A DNA stretch of 64,000 nucleotides from Cupriavidus oxalaticus (GCF_004768545.1 NZ_CP038635.1:1116001-1180000), one strand, 5' to 3'; counted from the stretch's first letter, positions 38,331 through 50,142 are shown. Notes: generated by a model from the sequence alone, not told the origin. Program-made: numbers and translations.

Positions 38331-39284
38331 ATGCTGAGCCGTACCGCCGACCACCTGTTCTGGATGGCCCGCTACACCGAGCGCGCGGAAAACACCGCAC
38401 GGATGCTCGACGTCAACTACCAGACCTCGCTGCTGCCGCAGTCGGCCGAGGTGGCCGAGCAGGGCTGGTGGGCGATGCTCGATATCTCGGAGCTGACGCA
38501 GGCCTTCGACCACAAGTACGGCCTGCTGTCGCGCGACGACGTGATCGACTTCATGGTGCGCGACATGACCAATGTGTCGTCGATCATGAGTTGCCTGCGC
38601 GCGGCACGCGAGAACGCGCGCGCGGTGCGCGGCTCGCTGACCACCGAAGTCTGGGAAACCGTCAACACGACCTGGCTCGACGTGCAGCGCATGATCGCCG
38701 ACGGCGTACTCAGGGAAGACCCGTCGAGCTTCTTCGAATGGGTCAAGTTCCGCTCGCACCTGGCGCGCGGCGTGCAGTTCGGCACCATGCTCAAGGACGA
38801 TGCCTTTCACTTCATGCGGCTGGGCACCTTCCTGGAGCGCGCCGACAATACCGCGCGGATCCTCGACGTCAAGTTCCAGGCCTCGGGCAGTGACGACAGC
38901 GATCCCAACCGCGAGCAGAACGACTTCTACCACTGGGCTGCGGTGCTGCGCTCGGTGTCCGGCTTCGAGGTCTACCGCAAGGTGTATCGCGCGGTGGTCA
39001 CGCCACAGCGCGTGGCCGAACTGCTGGTGCTGCGCCCCGACATGCCGCGCTCGCTGGTGTCGAGCATGGACGAGGTGGTGACGATCCTGGCCATGGTGCG
39101 CAACCAGCAGTCGGCGGAGACCGAGCGGCAGGCTGGTAAACTCCACGCCGACCTCAAATACGCGCGCATCGACGACATCTTTGCCGTCGGCCTGCATGCG
39201 TACCTGACCAGCTTCCTGGAGCGCATCGGCGATCTCGGCAATGGCATCAGCCGGGACTTCCTGGTACCGCTGCAGGCGGCCTGA
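38331..39284 (+). CDS. Alpha-E domain protein (DUF403)
   Basis: The ATG at 38331 with CAGGAGAG upstream gives 317 residues beginning MLSRTADHLFWMARYTERAENTA, the diagnostic start of the alpha-E family. It is all-helical with repeated Glu/Arg-rich motifs (RLGTFLERADNTARILDV). Family members always accompany circularly permuted ATP-grasp and transglutaminase genes and are thought to help peptide or amide synthesis. It follows the ATP-grasp gene by 79 bp. The exact biochemical role is unknown. Confidence 0.92.
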   Translation: MLSRTADHLFWMARYTERAENTARMLDVNYQTSLLPQSAEVAEQGWWAMLDISELTQAFDHKYGLLSRDDVIDFMVRDMTNVSSIMSCLRAARENARAVRGSLTTEVWETVNTTWLDVQRMIADGVLREDPSSFFEWVKFRSHLARGVQFGTMLKDDAFHFMRLGTFLERADNTARILDVKFQASGSDDSDPNREQNDFYHWAAVLRSVSGFEVYRKVYRAVVTPQRVAELLVLRPDMPRSLVSSMDEVVTILAMVRNQQSAETERQAGKLHADLKYARIDDIFAVGLHAYLTSFLERIGDLGNGISRDFLVPLQAA

Positions 39285-39340
39285 CATGGGCGCGCCGGCA
39301 ACGACCATGTGCTGCCGCCGCCGCGCCGCGCCCTGATACC

Positions 39341-40186
39341 GTGAAATACAAGATCCACCACCATACTGTCTACCGCTATGCCGAGCCGGTGCGCCGCAGC
39401 GTGCACGAGCTGCGGCTCGAGCCGCGCTCGGGCCCGCTGCAGACCGTGCACAGCTGGCAGCTGAGCACGCCGGGCAACCCGTCGGCGGCGTGCGACGGCT
39501 TCGGTAACATCGTGCACAACTTCACCGTGGCGGGCCCGGCGGACACCATTGCCATCGAAGCCAGCGGCGAAGTGGAAGTGCTGCCTCCGCATGGCGACCT
39601 CGACCGCGACGGCCACCATGCCTTCTGCGATGCGCCGCCGGCCGGCGAATCGCGCGTGTCGCCGCTGTACTTCCTCGGCAGCACGCCGCTGACCACGGCG
39701 CCGCGCGAGATGCAGGCCTTCGCCGCGCCTTTCCTGGCCTCGGGCCATGAAATTCCCGCGTTGCTGGCGCTGGCCCAGGCCATCGGCGAACGCGTCCGCT
39801 ACAAGCCCAATACCACCGATGTCGGGACTTCAGCCGCCGAGGCGTTCGGCCTGGGCAGCGGCGTGTGCCAGGATCAGGCGCAAGTGATGGTGGCGGTATG
39901 CCGCGCGCTCGGTGTGCCGGCGCGCTATGTGAGCGGCTACTTCTACGATCCCGCCGCGACCGAACTGGCCAGCCATGCATGGGCCGACGTTTGTCTGGAT
40001 CCCCAGCGCGAGATCTGGTGCAGCATCGACATCACCCACGGCTGCCTCACCGACGAGCGCCATGTCCGCCTCGCCGTGGGGCGCGACTACCAGTCTGCCG
40101 CACCGGTCCGGGGCATCCTGGAGGGCGGTGCCGGCGAGACGCTCGAGGTCAATGTCGTGATCACGCCGCTTGCCGATCCGGTCTAG
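39341..40186 (+). CDS. Transglutaminase-like cysteine protease
   Basis: A 281-residue protein from the GTG at 39341 (MKYKIHHHTVYRYAEPVRRS), with the N-terminal beta domain usual in bacterial transglutaminase-like proteins. The catalytic triad is complete: Cys176 (GSGVCQDQAQ), His212 (SHAWADV) and Asp230 (CSIDITHG). Such proteins hydrolyse or transfer amide bonds. Third gene of the Anbu operon, 56 bp after the alpha-E gene. No signal peptide, so it is cytoplasmic like its partners. Confidence 0.92.
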   Translation: MKYKIHHHTVYRYAEPVRRSVHELRLEPRSGPLQTVHSWQLSTPGNPSAACDGFGNIVHNFTVAGPADTIAIEASGEVEVLPPHGDLDRDGHHAFCDAPPAGESRVSPLYFLGSTPLTTAPREMQAFAAPFLASGHEIPALLALAQAIGERVRYKPNTTDVGTSAAEAFGLGSGVCQDQAQVMVAVCRALGVPARYVSGYFYDPAATELASHAWADVCLDPQREIWCSIDITHGCLTDERHVRLAVGRDYQSAAPVRGILEGGAGETLEVNVVITPLADPV

Positions 40187-40316
40187 CTTCGGCCGCGCCA
40201 ATTAGGTGCCACATTCCAGAACCGGCACCGAGACACGGCAGCGGCGCTAGAATCCGTTAATGCAGCCCTCCGGCCGGCCACTCCCGGCCGTCCGACAAGA
40301 ACACCAGAACAAGACC

Positions 40317-41138
40317 ATGACGTACTGTGTAGCCATGCGGCTGGATGCCGGCCTGGTATTCCTGTCCGATTCCCGCACCAACGCCGGGGTGGACGCCATC
40401 TCGACGGCACGCAAGATGACCGTGTTCGAAGAGCCAGGCGACCGCGTGATGGTGCTGATGACCGCGGGCAACCTCGCCATCAGCCAGTCGGTGCGCCAGA
40501 TCCTGGCGGAGAACCACGACGACAAGCGCTCGTTGTGGAACGCGCGGGACATGTTCGAAGCCGCGTCCATCGTCGGTGACGCGGTGCGCCAGGTGCACAA
40601 GCGCGACGCGCATGCGCTGCGCGATGCCGGCATCGAATTCAACGTCAGCCTGATCTTCGGCGGCCAGGTCCGCGGCGAGCGGGTGCGGCTGTTCAACATC
40701 TATGCTGCCGGCAACTTCGTCGAAGCCACGCCGGAAAACTGTTATTTCCAGATCGGCGAGGCCAAGTACGGCAAGCCCATCATCGACCGCGTCGTGCATC
40801 CGTCGCTGCCGCTGGCCGAGGGCGCGAAATGCGCGCTGATCTCGATGGATTCGACGCTGAAGTCCAATATTTCAGTGGGTTTGCCGCTGGACCTGCTGGT
40901 CTACGAGGCGGATTCGCTGCGCGTGACGCGCTTCGTCAACATCGACGAGCGCAACGCCTATTTCCGCATGATCCGCGATACCTGGGGCCACCGGCTGCGC
41001 CAGGTGTTCGGCGAAATCCACAACCCCGAATGGGACCCGGCCCTGCCGGCCGACTTCCCGCTGGCGCGCAGCGGCGAGGGCGACTGCTGGGGCCAGCCCG
41101 TGCGCGCCAGGCGCAATCCCTCCCGCACCCAGGAATGA
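40317..41138 (+). CDS. Anbu, ancestral proteasome-like peptidase
   Basis: A 273-residue Ntn-hydrolase of the Anbu (ancestral beta subunit) group. The ATG at 40317 places Thr2 directly after Met, so removal of Met exposes the nucleophile without a propeptide. Asp18 (LSDSRTNAG) and Lys33 (TARKM) complete the proteasome-type triad, equivalent to Thr1, Asp17 and Lys32. Length and the long C-terminal part (RDTWGHRLRQVFGEIHNPEW) fit the family, which forms open helical oligomers, not closed rings. It follows the transglutaminase by 130 bp and its stop overlaps the next gene. Substrates are unknown. Confidence 0.93.
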   Translation: MTYCVAMRLDAGLVFLSDSRTNAGVDAISTARKMTVFEEPGDRVMVLMTAGNLAISQSVRQILAENHDDKRSLWNARDMFEAASIVGDAVRQVHKRDAHALRDAGIEFNVSLIFGGQVRGERVRLFNIYAAGNFVEATPENCYFQIGEAKYGKPIIDRVVHPSLPLAEGAKCALISMDSTLKSNISVGLPLDLLVYEADSLRVTRFVNIDERNAYFRMIRDTWGHRLRQVFGEIHNPEWDPALPADFPLARSGEGDCWGQPVRARRNPSRTQE

Positions 41139-41956
41139 GGGGCGGGGCGGTGCGCGAGATCATCCATTTTTCACATGCCAACGGCTTTCCGGTCACGACG
41201 TACCGCAAGCTGTTCGGCGAACTGGACGGCGAGTTCGAGTTCCGCGCCGTGGACCGTTACGGCCACCGGCCCCAGTTTCCGGTCACGCGTGGCTGGCCGC
41301 ATCTGGTGGAAGAACTGCTCGAGGAAGTGGGGCGCCAGTACCGCGAGCCGGTCTGGCTGGTGGGCCATTCGCTGGGCGGCTTCCTGTCGATGATGGCGGC
41401 GCTGCGCCGGCCCGAATGGGTGCGCGGCGTGGTGATGCTGGATTCGCCGATCATTGCCGGCTGGCGCGCCTCGCTGCTGAAGACGGCGCAGGTGCTCGGC
41501 ATCGACGAAAAGCCCGGCCCGGCGGCGGTGACGAAGAACCGGCGCACGCACTGGCCCGATGCCGAGGCCGTGTGGCAGCACTTCCGCGGCAAGCCGAATT
41601 TTGCCGTGTGGGACCAGGAGGTGCTGCGCGACTATGCGCTCCATGGCACCGAGCCGACCGGCAAGGGCAACGAGCGGCGCCTGCGCTTCGACCGCGAGGT
41701 CGAGTACTCGATCTACCGCACGCTGCCTACCAGCCTGGGGCGCAAGCTCAGGCGGGGCGCGCCGGTGCCGGTCGGCTTTGTCGCCGGTACGCGCTCGCGC
41801 GAGGTGCGCCAGTGCGGCCTTGCCGCGACCCGCAAGCTCGTGGGCGAAAACCTGCGCTTTATCGAGGGCGGCCATTTATACCCGATGGAGCGGCCGCAGG
41901 AAACGGCGCAACTGGTGCGCGACCTGATCGGAGCGATGCGCCGCGACGGGCGCTGA
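41135..41956 (+). CDS. Alpha/beta hydrolase coupled to Anbu
   Basis: About 273 residues from the ATG at 41135, whose ATGA overlaps the Anbu stop; a GTG at 41150 behind GAGGGGCGGGGC is an alternative. The protein starts with the strand and oxyanion region IIHFSHANGFPVTTY, has the nucleophile elbow VGHSLGGF, and ends with the histidine region EGGHLYPMERPQ. The nucleophile is Ser. Substrate unknown: esterase, lipase or amidase are all possible. Translational coupling suggests it belongs functionally to the Anbu locus, though the pairing may be lineage-specific. Confidence 0.85.
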   Translation: MRGGAVREIIHFSHANGFPVTTYRKLFGELDGEFEFRAVDRYGHRPQFPVTRGWPHLVEELLEEVGRQYREPVWLVGHSLGGFLSMMAALRRPEWVRGVVMLDSPIIAGWRASLLKTAQVLGIDEKPGPAAVTKNRRTHWPDAEAVWQHFRGKPNFAVWDQEVLRDYALHGTEPTGKGNERRLRFDREVEYSIYRTLPTSLGRKLRRGAPVPVGFVAGTRSREVRQCGLAATRKLVGENLRFIEGGHLYPMERPQETAQLVRDLIGAMRRDGR

Positions 41957-42025
41957 TCCTTCGTTGATCATTTTCAAGCGGCGCATGCGGCGCAGCCTGC
42001 CGCGCGGCCCGGAAGATCCCCATAG

Positions 42026-42059
42026 AGCCCCGCCCGCCAGGCGATTGGCGGGCGGGGCT
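42026..42059. terminator. Strong hairpin between the hydrolase and pyrG
   Basis: Fourteen-base perfect arms (AGCCCCGCCCGCCA) around GGCGAT, 70 bases after the hydrolase stop. Very stable but without a T run; probable terminator of the Anbu operon. Confidence 0.7.
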
Positions 42060-42097
42060 GTCACAATTTCCGGGTCGGCGCGGACCGGGCTCTCATG

Positions 42098-43782
<1,685 letters not shown>

Positions 43783-43809
43783 GGCCAGGCGGCAAGAGAG
43801 GAGTCTGTC

Positions 43810-44679
43810 ATGAAACTCTGTGGATTCGAGGTCGGCCTCGACAAGCCGTTCTTCCTGATCGCCGGTCCGTGCGTGATCGAGTCCGAGCAGATGGCGCTGG
43901 ATACCGCCGGCGAGCTCAAGGCCATCACCGCTGAACTGGGCATCCCGTTCATCTACAAGTCGTCGTTCGACAAGGCCAACCGTTCTTCCGGCAAATCGTT
44001 CCGCGGCCTGGGGATGGAGAAGGGCCTGGAGATCCTGGCGACCGTCAAGCGCGAAGTCGGCGTGCCGGTGCTGACCGACATCCACGAGATCGACGAGATC
44101 AAGCCCGTCGCCGCCGTGGTCGACGTGCTGCAGACCCCGGCCTTCCTGTGCCGCCAGACCGATTTCATCCGTGCCTGCGCCCAGAGCGGCAAGCCGGTGA
44201 ACATCAAGAAGGGCCAGTTCCTGGCGCCGGGCGACATGAAGAACGTGATCGACAAGGCCCGCGACGCCGCGCGCGAAGCCGGCCTGCCGGATGACGTCTT
44301 CATGGCCTGCGAACGCGGCGTCTCGTTCGGCTACAACAACCTCGTGTCCGACATGCGCTCGCTGGCGATCATGCGCGAGACCGGTGCCCCGGTGGTGTTC
44401 GACGCCACCCACTCGGTGCAGCTGCCGGGCGGCCAGGGCACCAGCTCCGGCGGCCAGCGCGAGTTCGTGCCGGTGCTGTCGCGCGCCGCCGTCGCCACCG
44501 GCGTGGCGGGCCTGTTCATGGAAACGCACCCGGATCCGAGCAAGGCGATGTCCGACGGCCCCAACGCGGTGCCGCTGTCGCGCATGAAGGAACTGCTGGC
44601 CGTACTCAAGGAACTGGACACGCTGGTCAAGCGCGCCGGTTTCCTGGAAGACAACTTCGGCTGGCCGGCCTGCGCCTGA
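43810..44679 (+). CDS. kdsA: Kdo-8-phosphate synthase, metal-dependent type
   Basis: Condenses arabinose 5-phosphate and phosphoenolpyruvate to Kdo-8-phosphate for lipopolysaccharide. The 289-residue TIM-barrel protein has [11 protein letters not shown] near its start, with Cys21 where metal-independent enzymes such as that of E. coli have Asn; this marks the metal-dependent class. [11 protein letters not shown] is the phosphate/PEP-binding segment. AGAGGAG precedes the ATG. A hairpin follows the stop. Confidence 0.97.
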   Translation: MKLCGFEVGLDKPFFLIAGPCVIESEQMALDTAGELKAITAELGIPFIYKSSFDKANRSSGKSFRGLGMEKGLEILATVKREVGVPVLTDIHEIDEIKPVAAVVDVLQTPAFLCRQTDFIRACAQSGKPVNIKKGQFLAPGDMKNVIDKARDAAREAGLPDDVFMACERGVSFGYNNLVSDMRSLAIMRETGAPVVFDATHSVQLPGGQGTSSGGQREFVPVLSRAAVATGVAGLFMETHPDPSKAMSDGPNAVPLSRMKELLAVLKELDTLVKRAGFLEDNFGWPACA

Positions 44680-44691
44680 GCAGGCCCGGTC

Positions 44692-44721
44692 TTGTCACCA
44701 CCGCAATGCCGGTGGTGACAA
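44692..44721. terminator. Hairpin after kdsA
   Basis: Perfect 12-bp arms TTGTCACCACCG / CGGTGGTGACAA around CAATGC, 12 bases after the kdsA stop. No T run follows, so termination may be partial. Confidence 0.65.
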
Positions 44722-44761
44722 ACCATATCGAAAGACAATACAAAAAATCGGGAGATTCTCC

Positions 44762-45055
44762 ATGGCCGCGGGCTATATCATCGCCTACGTCGACGTGACC
44801 GACCCCCAGCAGTACGAAGAATACAAAGTGCTGTCGAGCAAGGCCATGCAGATCCATGGCGCCGAGGTGCTGGTACGCGGCGGCAAGACCGAGCCGCTGG
44901 AAGGCGAGTGGGCGCCGAGCCGCGTCGTGGTGCTGAAATTCCCCAGCTATGAAGCCGCCAAGTCGTTCCACGACGGCGAAGCCTATCGCGCGGCCCGCAA
45001 GGCGCGCGAGCATGCGGCAAAGATGAACATGATCGTGGTGGAAGGCGCTGCCTGA
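44762..45055 (+). CDS. DUF1330 family protein
   Basis: A 97-residue ferredoxin-fold protein (GYIIAYVDVTDPQQYEEYK, HGAEVLVRGGKTEPLEGEW, VVVLKFPSYEAAKSFHDGEAY) of the DUF1330 family, dimeric alpha/beta barrel type. No catalytic residues can be assigned. GGGAGA lies upstream of the ATG. It sits between kdsA and eno, where Burkholderiales often have it. Confidence 0.88.
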   Translation: MAAGYIIAYVDVTDPQQYEEYKVLSSKAMQIHGAEVLVRGGKTEPLEGEWAPSRVVVLKFPSYEAAKSFHDGEAYRAARKAREHAAKMNMIVVEGAA

Positions 45056-45101
45056 GGGTTGTCGGGCCGTTTGACACGCGCCTGACACAGGCACAGGTTG
45101 A

Positions 45102-46433
<1,332 letters not shown>

Positions 46434-46499
46434 ACCTTGCCCGTCGTGCCCGTTAGCGCATTAGTGCGTTAGTGCGGCATGACGTGATGGCTGTGAAAA

Positions 46500-46537
46500 G
46501 GCGGTGGCACGGATAACATCCGGCCACCGCCGTTTTT
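46500..46537 (+). terminator. Intrinsic terminator after eno
   Basis: GGCGGTGGC, 14-base loop, GCCACCGCC then GTTTTT. It lies 67 bases after the eno stop and 80 bases before ftsB, so ftsB may have its own promoter or depend on read-through. Confidence 0.82.
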
Positions 46538-46616
46538 GTATCGAAATCTGCCTGGCAATTGCCTTCCGGGCCGACTTCGCAGATCATTGTGCGGAATTTC
46601 TCGTCCGCAACCTTTC

Positions 46617-46958
46617 ATGCGTCTGATTTCGCTGCTGTTGTTCGTGCTGCTGCTCGCGGTCCAGTATCCGCTCTGGCTGGGCAAGGGTGGCTGGCTGCGC
46701 GTCTGGGACCTGAACCGCCAGCTGACCGAGCAAGGTACCCGCAACCAGACGCTCAAGCTGCGCAATGCCAAGCTGGAAGGGGAAGTTGCCGACCTGCAGG
46801 ACGGCACCGGCGCGATCGAGGAACGTGCGCGCTATGAGCTGGGCATGGTGAGGGAAGGCGAGGTGTTCGTGCAGTTCGTGGCACCGGCTCCCAAGGTCAG
46901 CGCCACGCCGCCGCTGCCGCCGCCGGCGAACTCCGTCGCCGGGCGCGGCGGACACTGA
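46617..46958 (+). CDS. ftsB: Cell division protein FtsB
   Basis: From the ATG at 46617 the protein has 113 residues: one N-terminal membrane helix ([20 protein letters not shown]) and a periplasmic coiled coil ([22 protein letters not shown]) with the conserved [15 protein letters not shown]. FtsB works with FtsL and FtsQ in divisome activation. The C-terminus is Pro-rich. Its place after eno is conserved in many proteobacteria. Confidence 0.93.
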   Translation: MRLISLLLFVLLLAVQYPLWLGKGGWLRVWDLNRQLTEQGTRNQTLKLRNAKLEGEVADLQDGTGAIEERARYELGMVREGEVFVQFVAPAPKVSATPPLPPPANSVAGRGGH

Positions 46959-46995
46959 TCAACGTTCTGCTTCCTGCCCGGCGGCACCGTGGCCG

Positions 46996-47427
46996 TCACC
47001 ACCAGTACGGATAGCCGCCCCAGTAGCCGGGCATTCCCACGCTGACGCCGCCACCCCAGTGGCCGCCCCCCCATCCTCCGTAAAACAGGTTCCAGCTGGT
47101 ATTGGGATAGGCATATGCCGCACGCGCATAGGCCTCGGCCTGTTGCTGCCGCGCGATGGCGTCGGCCTGCTCGCGCAGCACCTCCTGGTTCAGGGCATCG
47201 AGCTTTTGCCGTGCTTCGGGCGTCAGCCGGGCGGGCGGCATGGCATTCGGGGCGAGCCGCGCCGTCGGGGGCGAGCCGTTGGCGTCGCGCGGGATCTGCG
47301 CGCAGCCGGTGGCCAGCAGCAGGGCGACTGCCGCGGCCAAAACAAAAGCGCCACGCAAGCAGCCGCGCGTGGCGGCCGCTGTCGTGGCGCCGGATTCTGG
47401 TAACGGGAGGGAGGCTTCGGCGTTCAT
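46996..47427 (-). CDS. Small lipoprotein with Gly/Trp/Tyr-rich tail
   Basis: The ATG at 47427 follows TGAGGACC and gives 143 residues. The signal peptide ends in LLATGC, with lipidated Cys42 after a 25-residue leader extension. A helical stretch (LTPEARQKLDALNQEVLREQ) is followed by a C-terminal tail rich in Gly, Trp and Tyr (GGWGGGHWGGGVSVG) with little other content. No known domain recognised; the tail could be a surface or protein-interaction segment. It converges on ftsB with a gap of 37 bp. Confidence 0.8.
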   Translation of the reverse strand: MNAEASLPLPESGATTAAATRGCLRGAFVLAAAVALLLATGCAQIPRDANGSPPTARLAPNAMPPARLTPEARQKLDALNQEVLREQADAIARQQQAEAYARAAYAYPNTSWNLFYGGWGGGHWGGGVSVGMPGYWGGYPYWW

Positions 47428-47508
47428 GACGGTCCTCAGGCTCACGGCTCGCGGGTATAGCGATCGTACAGCCGTTGGACCGGGCGGCGCGCCGGATGTT
47501 TCCATTTC

Positions 47509-47537
47509 GCCGCTCCCTGCCGCTCCCTGCCGCTCCC
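47509..47537. repeat. Short tandem repeat, 10-bp unit
   Basis: CCGCTCCCTG-type unit repeated nearly three times between the lipoprotein gene and hslO. No function evident; a candidate site of length variation. Confidence 0.6.
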
Positions 47538-47565
47538 GCCACGGGCCGAGCCGAGGAATGCCGCC

Positions 47566-48573
47566 TCAGTGGTGCTGGTGCGCGCCGGCCCCGGCGCCGG
47601 TGGCGATGTGCGTGGCCGAGAACAGCTGGGCGCAGTCGACCGGGTCAAATTCATAGCGCTGGCCGCAGAAATCGCAATGGATCTCCACGTTGCCGCGCTC
47701 GGCGATGATGCCCTCGATCTCTTCACGCCCCAGCGACTGCAGCATGCCCGCCACCTTGGGCCGCGAGCACGAGCAATGGAAATGCGGCGTCATCGGCTCA
47801 AACACGCGCAGGCCGGCGTCCTGCAGGTCTTCCCAGAACAGGCGGCGCAGCAGCGTCTCGGGCGATTCGGCCAGCAGTTCCTCGGCCTTGAGCGTGGAGC
47901 CCAGCTGCACCGCGCGATCCCAGGTATCCAGGTCCTGGGCCCTGGCATGGCTGGCCAGCGGCGCGCCGGTTTCGCCTACGTCGGCGGTGCCGCCGTAGGA
48001 GGGCAGCTTCTGCAGCAGCATGCCGGCGGCCACGCGATCGTCGGCGGCCAGCCACAGGCGCGTGTCGAGCTGCTCGGAGGCCTTCATGTAGTGCTCCAGC
48101 ACCGCACTGATCGACGGCAGCGGACCGTGCTCGTCCGCCAGCGGCACGATGCCCTGGTACGGCTGCTGTCCCGGCAGCTTGTCCTTGGGGTCGAGCGTGA
48201 TGGCAAAGCGGCCGTGGCCGTGCGCATGGACCAGGTCGGCCAGCGTGGCGTCGTCGGCAATCTCGGCGCCCTCGGCCAGCTTGGCGGTGGCCCGCATCGA
48301 CAGGTCGGACAGGCATTCCACCACCAGCATCCGCACCGGGCCGTCGCCGTGCAGCTGCATCACCAGCGCGCCGTTGAACTTCAGGTTGGCTGACAGCAGT
48401 GCCGCGGCGGCCATCATCTCGCCCAGCAGCCGGCGCACCGGCGTGGGGTAGCGGTGGCGGCCCAGCACTTCCTGCCAGGTGGCTTCCATGCGCACCAGTT
48501 CGCCGCGCACCGGGGCGGCGTCGAACAGGAACTTCTGCAGGGTGTCGGGGGTGGTGGGGGTAGTCTGAGTCAC
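47566..48573 (-). CDS. hslO: Redox-regulated chaperone Hsp33
   Basis: Oxidation-activated holdase of the cytoplasm. The 335-residue protein has the C-terminal zinc switch: Cys267 and Cys269 (C-x-C) and Cys300 and Cys303 (C-x2-C), 33 residues apart exactly as in E. coli (232/234, 265/268). Under oxidative stress with unfolding, zinc is released and disulfides form. A His-rich end (GAHQHH) follows. It is followed on the minus strand by no close gene; gamma-carbonic anhydrase is upstream in the same direction, 42 bp away. Confidence 0.96.
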   Translation of the reverse strand: MTQTTPTTPDTLQKFLFDAAPVRGELVRMEATWQEVLGRHRYPTPVRRLLGEMMAAAALLSANLKFNGALVMQLHGDGPVRMLVVECLSDLSMRATAKLAEGAEIADDATLADLVHAHGHGRFAITLDPKDKLPGQQPYQGIVPLADEHGPLPSISAVLEHYMKASEQLDTRLWLAADDRVAAGMLLQKLPSYGGTADVGETGAPLASHARAQDLDTWDRAVQLGSTLKAEELLAESPETLLRRLFWEDLQDAGLRVFEPMTPHFHCSCSRPKVAGMLQSLGREEIEGIIAERGNVEIHCDFCGQRYEFDPVDCAQLFSATHIATGAGAGAHQHH

Positions 48574-48615
48574 GTTGTCTGTCGAGTAATGCGATGGACG
48601 CGGTCGCGGCTGCGT

Positions 48616-49140
48616 TCAGCCGATCCGCTTGAGCTGTTGCTTGTACATGGCCTGCCGCGAGGCGTAGGTTTCGGCGTTGCGATAGAGGTTGGCGACGTCC
48701 TCATCCGTCAGCTGCCGCACCACCTTGGCCGGCGCGCCCAGGATCAGCGAGCGGTCCGGGAAGACCTTGCCCTCGGTGACCACGGCGCCCGCGCCCACCA
48801 GGCATTCCTTGCCGATCACGGCACGGTTCAGCACCACGGCCTGGATGCCGATCAGCGAGCCTTCGCCGACAGTGCAGCCATGCAGCATGGCCTGGTGGCC
48901 GATCGAAACCTTGTCGCCCAGGGTCAGCGGGCAGCCCGGGTCGGTGTGCAGCACCGCGCCCTCCTGGATATTGGTGTCATGCCCCACCATGATCGGCTCG
49001 TTGTCGCCGCGGATCACGACACCGGGCCAGGCGCTGGCGCGGGACTTGAGGGTCACGTTGCCGATGACGGTGGCTTCCGGGGCCACGTAGGCTTCGCTGT
49101 CGATATTGGGCTTGACGTCGCCGAGCTGGTAAAGCGCCAT
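48616..49140 (-). CDS. Gamma-carbonic anhydrase-like hexapeptide protein (YrdA type)
   Basis: A 174-residue left-handed beta-helix protein with hexapeptide repeats. Zinc ligands of the gamma-carbonic anhydrase fold are His65, His82 and His87 (AVLHTDPG, GHQAMLHGC). The short length lacks the acidic loop of the archaeal Cam enzyme, as in YrdA/PaaY proteins, some of which lack carbonic anhydrase activity. Possible cotranscription with hslO downstream. Confidence 0.9.
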   Translation of the reverse strand: MALYQLGDVKPNIDSEAYVAPEATVIGNVTLKSRASAWPGVVIRGDNEPIMVGHDTNIQEGAVLHTDPGCPLTLGDKVSIGHQAMLHGCTVGEGSLIGIQAVVLNRAVIGKECLVGAGAVVTEGKVFPDRSLILGAPAKVVRQLTDEDVANLYRNAETYASRQAMYKQQLKRIG

Positions 49141-49287
49141 GAGGTCTCCTGCACGAAAGGCTTTTGTTGAAGTGGGGGTTGCCGCCGGACTTTAAAGAGT
49201 CAGCGGGTCTGTGGGGAACTGCATGGCCAGGCACAAGGGTGGGTGCCGGCGAGGCCCTACAATGGCGGCAGTCCGGATTTTACGCTC

Positions 49288-50142
49288 ATGCCAGAAAAAA
49301 CTCCCGCCGCCGCTTTGCCTGATCCGTCACTTTCGCCGCGCCATCGCGCGCTGGCGGTGCTGTGCATGACCGATCCGCGCGAAAAGGCCGGCGCCGCGCG
49401 CGCGTTGTACCGCGATGCCATGGCGCTGTCCGATGCGGCGCTGCATGCGGACGAGGCGATCGATGCCGGCGCGGGCCATACCATCCCGGGACGTCCGGCA
49501 CGGCCGGTACTGGTGGCGCCGCAGGGCGTCGAACGGCGCCGCTCGCTGCATACGCCCGCCGGCCGCGCGGCGATGATCCACGCGCTGTGCCATATCGAAT
49601 TCAACGCTATCAACCTCGCGCTGGATGCGGTGTGGCGCTTCTCCGGCATGCCGCCGGCCTACTACCGCGACTGGTTGCGCGTGGCCGACGAAGAGGCGCT
49701 GCATTTCACGCTGCTGGCCGGGCATCTGGGCACACTGGGTGCGGCCTACGGCGATTTTCCCGCGCACAACAGCCTGTGGGAGATGACCGACAAGACCGCC
49801 GGCGACGTGCTGGCGCGCATGGCGCTGGTGCCGCGCACGCTGGAAGCGCGCGGGCTCGATGCCTCGCCGCCGGTGCGCGCCAGGCTGGCCGGCGCCGGGG
49901 ATCATGCCGCCGCGGCGATCATCGATATCATCCTGCGCGACGAGGTCGGCCATGTTGCGATCGGCAACCACTGGTACCGCTGGCTGTGCGCGCAGCGCAA
50001 GCTGGAGCCGGTTGCTACCTATGCGCGACTGGCCGAGCAGTACCGTGCGCCGAAGCTGCGCGGGCCATTCAACCTCGATGCTCGGCGCGCGGCCGGGTTT
50101 GATGAGGATGAGCTGGCCTGGCTGGAAGCGTCGGCTGGCTAG
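49288..50142 (+). CDS. Ferritin-like DUF455 protein
   Basis: From the ATG at 49288 it has 284 residues. Four-helix ferritin-like signals are HIEFNAINLALDAVWRF, ADEEALHF and RDEVGHVAIGNHW, with Glu and His residues fitting a di-metal carboxylate site. DUF455 members are related to tRNA-hydroxylase MiaE-type proteins but are of unknown substrate. Its TAG stop overlaps the stop of the convergent acyl-CoA synthetase within CTAG (50139-50142). Confidence 0.88.
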   Translation: MPEKTPAAALPDPSLSPRHRALAVLCMTDPREKAGAARALYRDAMALSDAALHADEAIDAGAGHTIPGRPARPVLVAPQGVERRRSLHTPAGRAAMIHALCHIEFNAINLALDAVWRFSGMPPAYYRDWLRVADEEALHFTLLAGHLGTLGAAYGDFPAHNSLWEMTDKTAGDVLARMALVPRTLEARGLDASPPVRARLAGAGDHAAAAIIDIILRDEVGHVAIGNHWYRWLCAQRKLEPVATYARLAEQYRAPKLRGPFNLDARRAAGFDEDELAWLEASAG

